From Lachnotalea sp. AF33-28 (GTDB lineage: Bacteria > Bacillota > Clostridia > Lachnospirales > Lachnospiraceae), in the NCBI RefSeq assembly GCF_003477885.1, contig NZ_QUEE01000005.1:124001-188000 (forward strand): a DNA stretch of 64,000 nucleotides. The letters are read 5' to 3'. Made by a program: the position numbers and the translations under genes. Shown here piece after piece: positions 26,319 to 35,360 of this stretch. Each line of letters opens with the position of its first letter. The first letter of the stretch is position 1. The notes below the pieces were generated by a model. That model was not told the DNA's origin. It saw only the letters and a program-made list of their open reading frames with translations, and ran no database searches.

Positions 26319-27833
26319 ATGGACGATATGGAAAGAGAAACAACAGACCGGACATCCGGGCCGATGGCGGCGGCGCAGGAAACAACTTGGGAGGAAGAAC
26401 GGAATCCGTTTATCAGGCGGATCTGTGAACAATACGGATATTTCCTGCTCATGGGACTGATATTCGGGCTGCTGTTCGCTGCATGCTTTTACAGGGTGAA
26501 CGGCGGAATCATGCGCCCGGTTTTTGTAATCGTCTTATATGGGATGACCGTGTGCTCCATGCGCAGGCTGGATGTAAAGGTGAAGCGCGGTTCGGCGGTC
26601 TATATGGCCGGATCCCTGCTTCTGGGACTCTGTTCTCTGTTCACAGCCAGCTGGTTTTTTGATTTTTTTAATCTCATCGGCATACTGATCCTGTACAGCG
26701 TTTTCGTGCTGCATCAGCGCTGTGATATCAGGGAATGGGGGCTTGCGGAGCATTTCAGCCGCATCTGCATGCTGGGAATATATGCCTGCGGCGGCATATG
26801 CTATCCTTTTTCTGATGCGGGCAGATGGGCGCGGGAACGCAGAAAGCATACCGGCAGGCGCCTGACGGAATATCTGATCGGTACGCTGGTCGGCATCCCG
26901 ATACTGCTTGTCATAGTCTGGCTGCTGGGGCAGGCGGATATGGTGTTTGGACGGCTGGTGGATCGGATCAATATCTTTAAGAGATGGGACATGGATGCGG
27001 TGGGGGTGCTGTTCTTCACGGTGATCGGCTTTTTTGCCTATTTCGGATATCTTCAGGGAAGCCTTAAGCATGATATGAATGCACAGGTAAAAGAAGTGAA
27101 AAAAAGGAGCCAGTCGCTGATTATAGTTCCCTGTGTGGCATTGACTGCGGTTTATGCGGTTTTCTGTGTGATACAGGTGCTCTATCTGTTTACGGGAGGC
27201 CTGTCGCTGCCTGAAGGATACACCTATGCTGAGTATGCCAGGAGCGGTTATATGCAGCTGCTTCTGGTGACCGCGTTTAATTTCGTCTGGGTTCTGTACT
27301 GCCTGAAGCATTTTGAAGAGTCCGCCCATCTGAAGACGGTGCTCACCCTCTGCTGTGGCTGCACATTTATCATGATTGCGTCGGCCGCTTACCGTATGAT
27401 ACTGTATATCCACGCATACCGCCTGACATTTCTGCGCGTGCTGGTACTGTGGAGCCTGATCGTCCTGACGGTTCTGTTGGCCGGAGGGGTGGTGCTGATC
27501 TACCGGAGGCGTTTCCCGGTGTTCCGGTTCGGCCTCCTGGTGGTGCTGACCGCTTATCTGCTGCTTGGCTTTACGAAGCCGGATTTCTGGATCGCCCGCT
27601 ACAACGTCAGCCATGCAGAAGTGATAGAGTGGGATGATATGCATTTCCTCACAAACCTGTCGCTGGATGCGGCCCCGGTGGCCGCGCTGCTGGAAAAGGA
27701 GCGCATGACATTGGATGCCGCCCAAGAGCAGGAACGCTATAAAAGATTTATTACAGATAATGAGGAGCGCTTTGGAGGCTGGAGAAATTTCAATATTTCT
27801 AACTATCTTGCTTTAAAAGCCTGCGGTCAGTAG
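26319..27833 (+). CDS. DUF4173 polytopic membrane protein
   Basis: 504 residues with about 11-12 membrane helices. The acidic cytoplasmic N-terminus (EETTWEEERNPF) is followed by the first helix at about residue 47, and a short soluble C-terminal region holds EVIEWDDMHFLTNLSLDA and ERFGGWRNFNISNYLA. The pattern fits DUF4173/DUF4153 membrane proteins of Firmicutes, whose function is unknown. It follows the sigma factor gene, so it may be its partner or target, but it also has a consensus promoter of its own. GGAGG lies 10 bases before the ATG. Confidence 0.85.
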   Translation: MDDMERETTDRTSGPMAAAQETTWEEERNPFIRRICEQYGYFLLMGLIFGLLFAACFYRVNGGIMRPVFVIVLYGMTVCSMRRLDVKVKRGSAVYMAGSLLLGLCSLFTASWFFDFFNLIGILILYSVFVLHQRCDIREWGLAEHFSRICMLGIYACGGICYPFSDAGRWARERRKHTGRRLTEYLIGTLVGIPILLVIVWLLGQADMVFGRLVDRINIFKRWDMDAVGVLFFTVIGFFAYFGYLQGSLKHDMNAQVKEVKKRSQSLIIVPCVALTAVYAVFCVIQVLYLFTGGLSLPEGYTYAEYARSGYMQLLLVTAFNFVWVLYCLKHFEESAHLKTVLTLCCGCTFIMIASAAYRMILYIHAYRLTFLRVLVLWSLIVLTVLLAGGVVLIYRRRFPVFRFGLLVVLTAYLLLGFTKPDFWIARYNVSHAEVIEWDDMHFLTNLSLDAAPVAALLEKERMTLDAAQEQERYKRFITDNEERFGGWRNFNISNYLALKACGQ

Positions 27834-28445
27834 CTATTCAAGGAACAGCTCTTTAAAGTAAGGCAGCTCTTCCATCCACCCGCAGAGGCTCCTCCACTCC
27901 TCCAGCTTGTGTTCCTTTCTGGCGTAATAGATCTGCCGGATATTTTCATAATTCATCGTGCAGGTGCGCAGCTGGTTATAGCTGGAGGGAAGCAGCTGGA
28001 TCAGGGTGTACCAGTACTGCTTGTCCTTGGTTTCCAGATAAAGTCTGCGGAAATCCTCCAGGCTGTCCACCAGCTGCCTTAGCACGGACAGGCCGTCCGG
28101 AGTCAGATGGTCATGGCTGAAGTCTTCCACGTCAAAGGGCTTGGAATGTATCTTGTGCATGGTGCTGGTGGAATTGGCCACGGTGCCCACTTTATAGGTA
28201 TCGAACTCCTTCCACCAGTAAAGAGGGGCCTGTATATCCACGGATACGAAGATCTGGCGGATGAATTTGCGGTGGTCTCTGCCGGCCCTGCACAGGCGTT
28301 TCGCAAGGTCCAGATCGTTGGGACCGAAGATGAAGGTATCCCCCTCATAGCGGCTGTCGCCTTTCGCCCAGCTGTTCATGGGATTGCGGGCCCCCCGGAT
28401 AGCGTTATCGAAATTCATTACGGATGTATTTGTTATTTTTATCAT
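27834..28445 (-). CDS. Conserved protein, possibly ThyX-fold related
   Basis: 203 residues. The N-terminus MIKITNTSVMNFDNAIRGAR and the block GRDHRKFIRQIFVSVDIQAP, then YWWKEFDTYKVGTVANSTST, are strikingly conserved-looking. The HRKF...W.EF.TYK order recalls, loosely, the substrate-binding region of flavin-dependent thymidylate synthase (ThyX), but the ThyX signature RHRxxSxNxxSxR is not present. Similar proteins occur in phages and in chromosomes, from memory. It is soluble and monocistronic with AGGGAG before the ATG. The function should be regarded as unknown. Confidence 0.7.
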   Translation of the reverse strand: MIKITNTSVMNFDNAIRGARNPMNSWAKGDSRYEGDTFIFGPNDLDLAKRLCRAGRDHRKFIRQIFVSVDIQAPLYWWKEFDTYKVGTVANSTSTMHKIHSKPFDVEDFSHDHLTPDGLSVLRQLVDSLEDFRRLYLETKDKQYWYTLIQLLPSSYNQLRTCTMNYENIRQIYYARKEHKLEEWRSLCGWMEELPYFKELFLE

Positions 28446-28609
28446 ATGCGGATGCTCCCTGACCTTTCAATCTGTCGTGGTTTATTTGATGTGTGTGAAT
28501 CGGTGCTACTATAATAGCAGGTGGGAGGGAGGCTGTCAAATTAATAATGGTATAGGATTGTCTGACCTGTGTTACTGTGAATAGGTATCCCGACGATTCG
28601 ACTCATTGC

Positions 28610-29907
28610 TTACCGTCTGCGTATGAGCTTCAGACGGTTAATCAGTTCCGCTGGATTCAGGGCAGCGAACATATCAATGACAGAGGGACGGGTCTGTCTG
28701 TATAAAAGCGGTACCGCGACAGTTACCGTTATCTGTGTGATCAATGTGGAGAAGGATGCCCCGGTGGCCCCGTACCGGGGAATCATGAGCGCGTTCAGGA
28801 TAAAATTGATGATGACGCCGAAAAGAGCAAAGCGTCCGGAGTATTTCTGGAGTCCTTCACACAAAAGCCAGGTTGTTCTTGCCACCGCCAGATGTGAGAA
28901 CAGCGTGCTCCAAATCAGCAGATTCAGGGAAGGGACTGCGCCGAGAAAGGCGCTTCCGCCTCCGATGGTCAATATGGCGAACCTGCCTGCCGCCAGGGTT
29001 CCGATACCGACCAGAATGCCCAGCCAGATCAGTATGGAATAGAGTGTCCGCATCCGCTCCTTATAGTTTATATTCCTGGCATGCCCCTCGATGATCACGG
29101 GGCGGTAGGAATTCATGATGGCGTTGGGGATAAAGACCCAGATAAAAGAGATGAAGTATGCGGCGTCATAGATTCCGGTTTCACCGTCACCGCATATGCT
29201 GCCCAGCATCAGCTTATCCATGGTATTGTAGAGCACGGTGATGAGAGAAGCCACCACAAAAGGCCTGCCCTGGCGCAGCAGATATTTTCCCACAGAGAAG
29301 GAGAAGCTGAATCGTCTGCCGCCGGACCGGAAATACATGATAAAGAGGATCGCGCAGGCGACCGCAGCATCCACCACTGCGGAGAGGGCGAACCATTCCA
29401 CATTTTTGGCGGAGAGCACAATATAAAATTTCCAGAAAGCCACGATGACATAGGTGATGCCCTTGGCAATCGCCACGTTTTTATATTTCAGCCGCGCCTG
29501 AAATCTGTAATCCAGAAATTCATACAGCTTAAAGATCAGTTCCAGGGATTGCAGCAGAGCGATCACCATGTAAAACGGACTGTGATCCTTGACCGTAAAG
29601 ACGACAATCTGTATAGCAAGTATTGAGAACAGACTGGCAGCCAAACGCATAACCATGCTGGTGCCCAGTATTTTTCCCTCATCCTCCGGCTTTCTATCAG
29701 TTCTTTGATCAGAACGAATTCCAGTCCAAGGCTCGACAGGGTCAGAAAGACCGACACACAGGCGCTGCCAAATGCCAGCAGCCCGTTGTTATCCACGCCC
29801 AGATATCTGCGCGTAATGGCAGATACGACAATCGATATCGCCGCCTGCAGCAGCCTCTCGGATATCATCCACATGGAATTGCCAAATATACTTTTCTTCT
29901 GATCCAT
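28610..29907 (-). pseudogene. Polysaccharide flippase (MATE/Wzx-like) with a frameshift
   Basis: The first part (29907 to about 29700) encodes MDQKKSIFGNSMWMISERLL and helices up to VLIKELIESR. The frame then changes near 29690-29700, and a long second part (to 28610) continues with EDEGKILGTSMVMRLAAS and roughly ten more membrane helices, including NTMDKLMLGSICGDGETGIY and NAIMNSYRPVIIEGHARN, as in oligosaccharide flippases. One single-base change would restore a protein of about 430 residues. No glycosyltransferase or capsule genes are near, so an orphan flippase in decay or a sequence error are both possible. Confidence 0.75.
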
Positions 29908-30013
29908 CGGCTTCTCCGTTTCTTTTAAACATTTGTTAGATCTGATTATACCCTTTATATAACAATCCTACAAGTCCGGTGGTCCGGTGAGAACATAACG
30001 TATATAATGATAA
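29908..30013. other. Intergenic stretch before the palindromic repeat
   Basis: AT-rich spacer upstream of the flippase gene. I see no gene and no clear promoter in it. Confidence 0.5.
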
Positions 30014-30221
30014 TTACTGTTCACAGTTACCGAAAACTTCCCGCGTATGAGAGGGCAGGGTATGGTCCTCATTGGGACCCGCTCTCGCTCCGTGAAGCGC
30101 GCAGCGGTACTAATGCTGTAAAATACACAGCAATAAGTACCGGCGGGCTTCAAGGGATCCCTATGAGGACCATACCCTGCCCTCTCATACGCTGCTTTAT
30201 CGGCAGCGTGTGAACAGTAAC
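30014..30221. mobile_element. Large palindromic MITE-like element, copy 1
   Basis: The outer 12-bp inverted repeat TTACTGTTCACA (30014-30025) matches the complement at 30209-30220. Inside, a perfect 29-bp inverted repeat joins 30044-30072 with 30163-30191, and a central GGTACT/AGTACC pair (30106-30111, 30137-30142) closes the loop, so the whole unit can fold as one long hairpin. It encodes no transposase. Related copies lie at 42991-43051 and 32815-32882. No clear target duplication is seen at this copy. Confidence 0.75.
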
Positions 30222-30254
30222 GTTACTGCTCACGGCTGCCATAAACAGCAGCTA

Positions 30255-30283
30255 TTGATATTTAATTGTCCGGAGTCTATACT
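30255..30283 (+). promoter_or_regulatory. Promoter of the AraC regulator gene
   Basis: TTGATA (30255-30260), 17-base spacer, TATACT (30278-30283). It lies only 34 bases downstream of the palindromic element. Confidence 0.65.
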
Positions 30284-30331
30284 TTAAGCATAACATAATC
30301 TCTAAACACCAAACAGGGCAGGTGAGCGTCA

Positions 30332-31213
30332 TTGTATACGTTTGAACTGGAACAATATATGGATCCCCGCGAAAATATCAATATCATTTACTGCACCCAT
30401 GATATGGGATGCGAAATCCACAGGCATGAGTTCGTGGAACTCATCTTCATAGAAGAAGGCATGAGCACCCATTACATCGACGGACAGAGGTATGATGCGA
30501 GGCCCGGGGACCTCATATTTGTCAATTACGGACAGACGCATTCCTTTGAGACAAACGACGGTATAAGCTATTATAATCTTTTGTATGTGCCCGAATTTTT
30601 CAGCGCGCAGCTCATTAACTCGGAAAGCATTTATGAGATATTTGAGATATCCCTTTTCAGAGAATTTGAGAACGCGCCGAGAGGCTGTACACAGATGGCC
30701 TGCTTCAGAGGAGGAGAGTATTTAAAGCTGCGCGAGCTGGTGGAGGACATGGAGAAAGAATTTGTGAGGAAGGAAACCGGCTACCGCTCCATCCTCAACG
30801 GTTACAGCAGAGTCCTGTTTTCGAAGATCCTCCGTAAACTCAAAAGCGGCGAAAAAAGGAGCGGTGAAAAGGACAGCGCGCAGAAATGCGTGGAAACGAT
30901 CACTGCGGAATGTCTGGCATATATCGACTCCAGATGTTTTGAAAAGATATCCCTTAAGGAAATTGCGGAGCGCACTTTTTACAATCCCTCCTATTTGAGC
31001 CGGATGTTCCGGATGCACTGCGGGGTGAGCCTTTCGGAATATATAAAGGAAAAACGCATGGCGGAAGCGGGCAGGCTCCTTAAGGATACCGATCTTAGCA
31101 ATGAGGAGATCATGAACCGGATCGGCTATACGGATAAAAAGCAGTTTTACAGCAATTTCAAGGAGGTATACGGCCAGACTCCCTCCAGCTACCGTAAAAA
31201 TCCCCTACCATAG
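30332..31213 (+). CDS. AraC-family regulator with cupin sensor domain
   Basis: 293 residues from a TTG at 30332 (AGGTGA 6 bases upstream). The N-terminal cupin is shown by HRHEFVELIFIEEGMSTHYI and PGDLIFVNYGQTHSF, a sugar-sensing jelly roll typical of AraC regulators. The C-terminal double helix-turn-helix includes ISLKEIAERTFYNPSYLSRM and IGYTDKKQFYSNFKEVYGQT. It is followed by the second DraG-like gene in the same direction, which it likely activates in response to a sugar ligand. Confidence 0.92.
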   Translation: MYTFELEQYMDPRENINIIYCTHDMGCEIHRHEFVELIFIEEGMSTHYIDGQRYDARPGDLIFVNYGQTHSFETNDGISYYNLLYVPEFFSAQLINSESIYEIFEISLFREFENAPRGCTQMACFRGGEYLKLRELVEDMEKEFVRKETGYRSILNGYSRVLFSKILRKLKSGEKRSGEKDSAQKCVETITAECLAYIDSRCFEKISLKEIAERTFYNPSYLSRMFRMHCGVSLSEYIKEKRMAEAGRLLKDTDLSNEEIMNRIGYTDKKQFYSNFKEVYGQTPSSYRKNPLP

Positions 31214-31314
31214 CGTAAAGATCTCCCATTTTCCCAAACCGGCAGAAGCCTTATAATTGTTTTAAAGGATCACCCCGGCAGACGGGGATCACAGCGTATA
31301 AGGAGACGGATACT

Positions 31315-32802
31315 ATGAAGCTTACATTTAACGAGTATAGGGATAAGGTAAGGGCCTGCTGGCTCGGGAAAAATATCGGCGGGACTCTGGGGGCACCTTT
31401 TGAATGCATCCGCGGGGTCTATGACATTTCATATTATACCCATGACCTTTCTCTGGGCGTTCTGCCCAATGACGATCTGGATCTGCAGCTCGTCTGGCTG
31501 AACGCGGCGGAAGAGTACGGAAAAAACGTGAATGCGGAGATTCTCGGTGAGTACTGGATCTCCTATGTAACGGCGGACTGGTCAGAATATGGGGCCGGCA
31601 AGAACAACATGCGCTACGGCCTTATGCCTCCCATCTCGGGCTGGTACAAAAACCACAATAAAGACAGCTGCGGGTGTTTCATCCGGAGTGAGATCTGGGC
31701 CTGTCTGGCTCCCGGACATCCCGATACGGCAGTGAAATATGCCTATGAGGACGCCATATGCGACCACGCGCAGGAAGGCATGTACGCGGAAATCTACTGC
31801 GCAGCTCTGGAGAGCGCTGCATTTGCGGTAACGGATCGGGAGGAACTGGTACGTACCGCACTGTCCTATATTCCCGCGGACTGCGCGGTAGCCGGAGCGG
31901 TGCGCACCGTATTCGAATGTTATGAAGAGGGGAAGGACTGGAAAGAGGCGAGAAAGGCTGTGCTGCAGAGGTACCCCGGCTCCTTCGGCATGCTGTCCGG
32001 ATACCGCGACCAGGAGCCGGAACCGGATATCCCGGTGGGCAGTCTCGGCTATGACGCGCCCAGCAATATCGGCATCATGATGATCGGATGGGTCTATGGA
32101 GAAGGCGATTTTTCCCGGAGCATCTGTATAGCGGCCGGCTGCTGTGAGGATGGGGACTGTACGGCCGGGACCCTGGGAGCGCTTCTGGGGATCATCGGCG
32201 GAACCGGCGCAATCGAGGAGAAATGGCTCAAGCCCATCGGAGATGAGATCAAGACCATCTCCATTGACAGAACAAACAGCTGCCTGCGGGTTCCCGCTAC
32301 AGTTTCAGAGCTGACGCAGAGAGTGATCAACCTGATGCCTGTGTTTATGCACGGACAGTACACTCTGAGTATGGACGGGGAATTCCTGTTTGACACTGTG
32401 GAGAGCATCGGGTCCGGCACCGGATTTGCAAAGGAAATTGCGGTATCGCCGGTCTGCATCAGAAAGTCCTGCAGCCTGTATGATATCCGCATCGTATATG
32501 AGGATGGCAGCCTGACAGTGCAGGAAAACGTGCCCAAGCGTTTTCAGGTAAGAGTGGATAACCGGCTGAACAGACAGCAATGGCTGGAATGCAGGCTTCA
32601 CCTTCCGGCTGAATGGACCGCCCGCCCGGCCGCCTCCATGTGCGTGAATCTGAACCAGCGTCACGGCGGATCGGCCGTGACGGAATTCGATTTTACCGTC
32701 ACGCCGGGATCCATCACTTCCGGAAGATATGAGGTGCAGCTTGAGATTAAGTCCAGCGGCAGACTGACGCAGATGTTTGTGCCGATTCTGCTGCTGGCGT
32801 AA
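31315..32802 (+). CDS. ADP-ribosylglycohydrolase (DraG)-fold hydrolase, paralogue 2
   Basis: 495 residues, very similar to the protein at 12949-14484: roughly four of five residues match over the first 170. Both metal-site regions are kept (PNDDLDLQLVWLNAAE and CCEDGDCTAGTLGALLG), as is the C-terminal Ig-like domain (WLECRLHLPAEWTARPAA...). It is shorter by 16 residues, mainly around residues 350-370. Here it is paired with an AraC regulator and not with a transporter. Its substrate is probably the same class as paralogue 1, an imported riboside or other glycoside (inference). AAGGAG precedes the ATG. Confidence 0.88.
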   Translation: MKLTFNEYRDKVRACWLGKNIGGTLGAPFECIRGVYDISYYTHDLSLGVLPNDDLDLQLVWLNAAEEYGKNVNAEILGEYWISYVTADWSEYGAGKNNMRYGLMPPISGWYKNHNKDSCGCFIRSEIWACLAPGHPDTAVKYAYEDAICDHAQEGMYAEIYCAALESAAFAVTDREELVRTALSYIPADCAVAGAVRTVFECYEEGKDWKEARKAVLQRYPGSFGMLSGYRDQEPEPDIPVGSLGYDAPSNIGIMMIGWVYGEGDFSRSICIAAGCCEDGDCTAGTLGALLGIIGGTGAIEEKWLKPIGDEIKTISIDRTNSCLRVPATVSELTQRVINLMPVFMHGQYTLSMDGEFLFDTVESIGSGTGFAKEIAVSPVCIRKSCSLYDIRIVYEDGSLTVQENVPKRFQVRVDNRLNRQQWLECRLHLPAEWTARPAASMCVNLNQRHGGSAVTEFDFTVTPGSITSGRYEVQLEIKSSGRLTQMFVPILLLA

Positions 32803-32814
32803 AGTGCGATCAGG

Positions 32815-32890
32815 GTTACTGCCGGCAAGTACCGTTAACTTACCCGCGCATGACAGAACTGAGTATGGTCCTGTCATGCGGGTTTTTTTT
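32815..32890 (+). terminator. Terminator built from a diverged copy of the palindromic repeat
   Basis: CCCGCGCATGACAG (32843-32856) pairs with CTGTCATGCGGG (32871-32882), followed by eight T. The whole segment from GTTACTG at 32815 aligns with the left half of the element at 30014 (shared ACCG..AACTT, CCCGCG.ATGA, GTATGGTCCT), so it is copy 3 of that family acting as a terminator. Confidence 0.7.
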
Positions 32891-33051
32891 ATTGATTTGA
32901 TAGACGAAAATCGTCTTATAACTTCTCATAAGCCTTTATAAGAAAACAGAGAAACCCTTGTAGAATGAGGCTTTTCGCTGCTTTTGCTTAAATCCCGCCG
33001 TATCTCTTTATATTTCCCTTTTGTATGCACGGACGTCAAAAAAGCGTCAAG
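32891..33051. other. AT-rich intergenic stretch before dcd
   Basis: It contains a small hairpin AGACGA/TCGTCT and short CTTATAA-type repeats. I see no gene. Confidence 0.4.
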
Positions 33052-33615
33052 TTAAGTGATAGGCGCCTTGCGATTCGGTTTCACTATTTCATTATCCATA
33101 AAGACTCTTGAACCTGTTGCACTTTTTTGTCCTTGATATTTGCCGTTATATGGATTTAATGCGGTATCGTCCATTTGAGCAAAAACCAGTTGCCCAATCC
33201 TGCGTCCAGCTTTTAATTTAATAGCACAACGATTTGCATTATATAATTCGAGTGTGATTTCGCCTTTAAAACCGGGATCAACCCAACCAGCATTTTGAAT
33301 AAATAATCCCATTCTTCCCAGGGAACTTCTGCCCTCTACAAAAGCTGTCAAGTCATTAGGTAAATTAATATATTCCATAGTAGTAGCAAGCACAAATTGA
33401 TTAGGTAATAGGATATAAGTATCTGCTCTAATTGTTTTATATTTAATTTCGTTTTCAAGCGTAATTATACCTGTAGATGAATCTTCAACAATACTGAATG
33501 TATCCCCAAGACGAATGTCAACACTTGCAGGCTGTATTTGCTCCTTTTCTAAAGGTGTAATAGACAATGTTTTTTCTTGTATCATTTTCATAATTGTTTT
33601 ATCGGATAAAATCAT
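33052..33615 (-). CDS. dcd: dCTP deaminase
   Basis: 187 residues from the ATG at 33615 (AGGAGG 6 bases upstream; the frame is open further upstream). It deaminates dCTP to dUTP and ammonia in pyrimidine deoxynucleotide synthesis. Family motifs are clear: QPASVDIRLG, the active-site block EGRSSLGRMGLFIQNAGWVD then PGFKGEITLELYN, and the C-terminal YQGQKSATGSR. The gene is AT-rich compared with neighbours and has no pyrimidine genes around it, suggesting transfer. It might be the bifunctional dCTP deaminase/dUTPase type, which cannot be separated by eye. Confidence 0.93.
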   Translation of the reverse strand: MILSDKTIMKMIQEKTLSITPLEKEQIQPASVDIRLGDTFSIVEDSSTGIITLENEIKYKTIRADTYILLPNQFVLATTMEYINLPNDLTAFVEGRSSLGRMGLFIQNAGWVDPGFKGEITLELYNANRCAIKLKAGRRIGQLVFAQMDDTALNPYNGKYQGQKSATGSRVFMDNEIVKPNRKAPIT

Positions 33616-33732
33616 TTCTTGCCTCCTGTATATTATATAAAACAATATCGTTGTCACTTTTGGTTTGATTTTACCATGTCCAGCACCAATTTGCCACTTC
33701 ATTCAGAAAATACACATGGATCCTCATTCCCT

Positions 33733-33804
33733 CCGGGCAGGAGCGCACTGCGGTGGAACGGGATGATGTCGCTAAAGCGACCCGCCGCAGGCGGAGTATC
33801 CCGC
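33733..33804 (-). repeat. Structured 3'-UTR repeat, copy 1
   Basis: It begins 2 bases after the phosphodiesterase stop codon on the minus strand. Stems on the plus strand: CTGCGGTGG (33748-33756) with CCGCCGCAG (33782-33790), enclosing GTCGC/GCGAC around TAAA. Copy 2 at 43657-43726 has the same layout with compensated changes. Confidence 0.65.
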
Positions 33805-33806
33805 TT

Positions 33807-35108
33807 TTATACAAATTCAGCCGCTTTCCCCTGTGCCTGCGGAAAGTCAATCCCTAAAATCTTAGCAAATGTCGCGGCATGGTCCAAAATGTGTCCCTGC
33901 GGAACAATTACCCCCTTCCTGACGGAGGGACCCATAGCAAACATTGTTGGCTGCGGGCCCTTCTCGGGCATGTGTCCGTGTGTGGCATGTCCAAAACGGT
34001 AGTCAGAGGTATCTAATTCACGGAGTGCCGGGCCAGCCCATTCGTCACTGTAAGAAGTGACCCCATCACTTTCTAAGACGAAGGAAAAGCCGCCATCTAA
34101 GCCATACAGCTCTTTTACTTCCTCCCTGGTAAATACACGTTCAGTTCCCCAGTCCTTTTTTGCGGCCATTTTTTCCAATGAATCTCTTACGCTATTGTAA
34201 AGCGCAGAATCTTCGGGATGGGATAGATAAACCTGTGCGGATAAACCGCAGCTTAAAGCATAGGCATCCCAGCTCACAAGATGATCCTGTTCATCGGCCT
34301 GAATATATCCGGCATCCCTTAAGAATACATTCGGACATACAGTACGGCTGATTCCCAGCTGGCCGTGATCACTTAAAATGATAATATCCGTGTCATTTTC
34401 CAATCCTGTTTCCGCTGCCGCATTCCAGAGCATGGAAATCCACCGGTCCGTTTCTTTGATAGACGCATTCACCCGTTCATTGAATAACCCCGTGTTATGG
34501 CGCATGTGGTCTACATAGCCCGGATGTGTAAATAACAGATTGGGCCGAAAGCGGCGGAAGATTTCGGCGGCGCAGTATATCTGAAATTCATCATATGCCG
34601 GATGATCATTGCCGTGTCCGTACCGTTTTAGCGCTTCCGTGACAATATCCAGCAGACATTCACTGGTGCCGGTATTGATGTAAGCCTGAATCGGATTATC
34701 TTCATGGCCGGCCATATCGGCAGGCAAAACTTCCGGAACCAGATAATCAATACAGTCTCCGCCATTTGCAGTGACCGGCCATCTGCAGGATGCGGTGCTA
34801 AGTCCGGCCCTTTTTGCGGCGTGGAAAATGGTTTCACATCTGATTTCTTCCAAACGGTTATACCAGGGGGATTCCAGATTGCCCGGTGTAAAATGGGTAT
34901 TGGAAACGATTCCCGTCACACCGGCCGGACATCCGGTAAGCAGAGATGCGTGAACGGGATGTGTAAGAGAAGGGTAAATAGTTTTTACACGCTCTACCAT
35001 AGAACCCTCCCGTAAAATCTTTCCAAACATGGGGAGCGTTTTGGCATATTCCAAATCTTCAAAAACCAGCGCGTCTACACTGACAACGATTAAATGTTTT
35101 GATTTCAT
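33807..35108 (-). CDS. Type I phosphodiesterase / nucleotide pyrophosphatase family protein
   Basis: 433 residues of the alkaline-phosphatase superfamily. The N-terminal metal site is VVSVDAL, and the nucleophile threonine is in TIYPSLTHPVHASLLTG. Further metal ligands are seen in FTHPGYVDHMRH, IILSDHGQLG and the late histidine in HATHGHMPEKGPQPTMFAMG. The layout fits ectonucleotide pyrophosphatase/phosphodiesterase-like enzymes that hydrolyse phosphodiesters using two metals. There is no signal peptide, so it would act in the cytoplasm, perhaps on nucleotide sugars or glycerophosphodiesters. GGAGACAGC precedes the ATG. A structured repeat follows the stop. Confidence 0.9.
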   Translation of the reverse strand: MKSKHLIVVSVDALVFEDLEYAKTLPMFGKILREGSMVERVKTIYPSLTHPVHASLLTGCPAGVTGIVSNTHFTPGNLESPWYNRLEEIRCETIFHAAKRAGLSTASCRWPVTANGGDCIDYLVPEVLPADMAGHEDNPIQAYINTGTSECLLDIVTEALKRYGHGNDHPAYDEFQIYCAAEIFRRFRPNLLFTHPGYVDHMRHNTGLFNERVNASIKETDRWISMLWNAAAETGLENDTDIIILSDHGQLGISRTVCPNVFLRDAGYIQADEQDHLVSWDAYALSCGLSAQVYLSHPEDSALYNSVRDSLEKMAAKKDWGTERVFTREEVKELYGLDGGFSFVLESDGVTSYSDEWAGPALRELDTSDYRFGHATHGHMPEKGPQPTMFAMGPSVRKGVIVPQGHILDHAATFAKILGIDFPQAQGKAAEFV

Positions 35109-35360
35109 TGCTGTCTCCTTTACTTTTCTGATTTAACAGGTGTTAAAAACAGTGTAACAGCAAATCAAAAAAAGAACAATAAAAATATTGAAAATGCAGG
35201 CGGTTCCGATTTCGCTGGTTACTGTCCATAGAACCGGTAAAGGTAAAGCAGCGCATGGTAACGTTCGCTGTGACAGTCCGGACGGCAGGAAACCTCACAA
35301 TTTTACTCCAACCCCCAACAATCCTGTCCCAAAGTCAAAAAAATATATATTATAATAAAA
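35109..35360. promoter_or_regulatory. Divergent intergenic region before sugar locus II
   Basis: A good -10 box TATAAT lies at 35351-35356, with no convincing -35 box. A GC-rich stretch (about 35200-35290) holds short inverted repeats. I see no gene here. Confidence 0.4.

Noticed and set aside
26535..27725. Long open frame on the minus strand opposite the DUF4173 gene
   Set aside because: It has no ribosome site, is rich in H and Q in a way typical of antisense frames, and fully overlaps a real membrane-protein gene.
32891..33702. Prophage or integrative element around dcd
   Set aside because: Only AT-rich composition and short repeats support it; there is no integrase, structural phage gene or att duplication.
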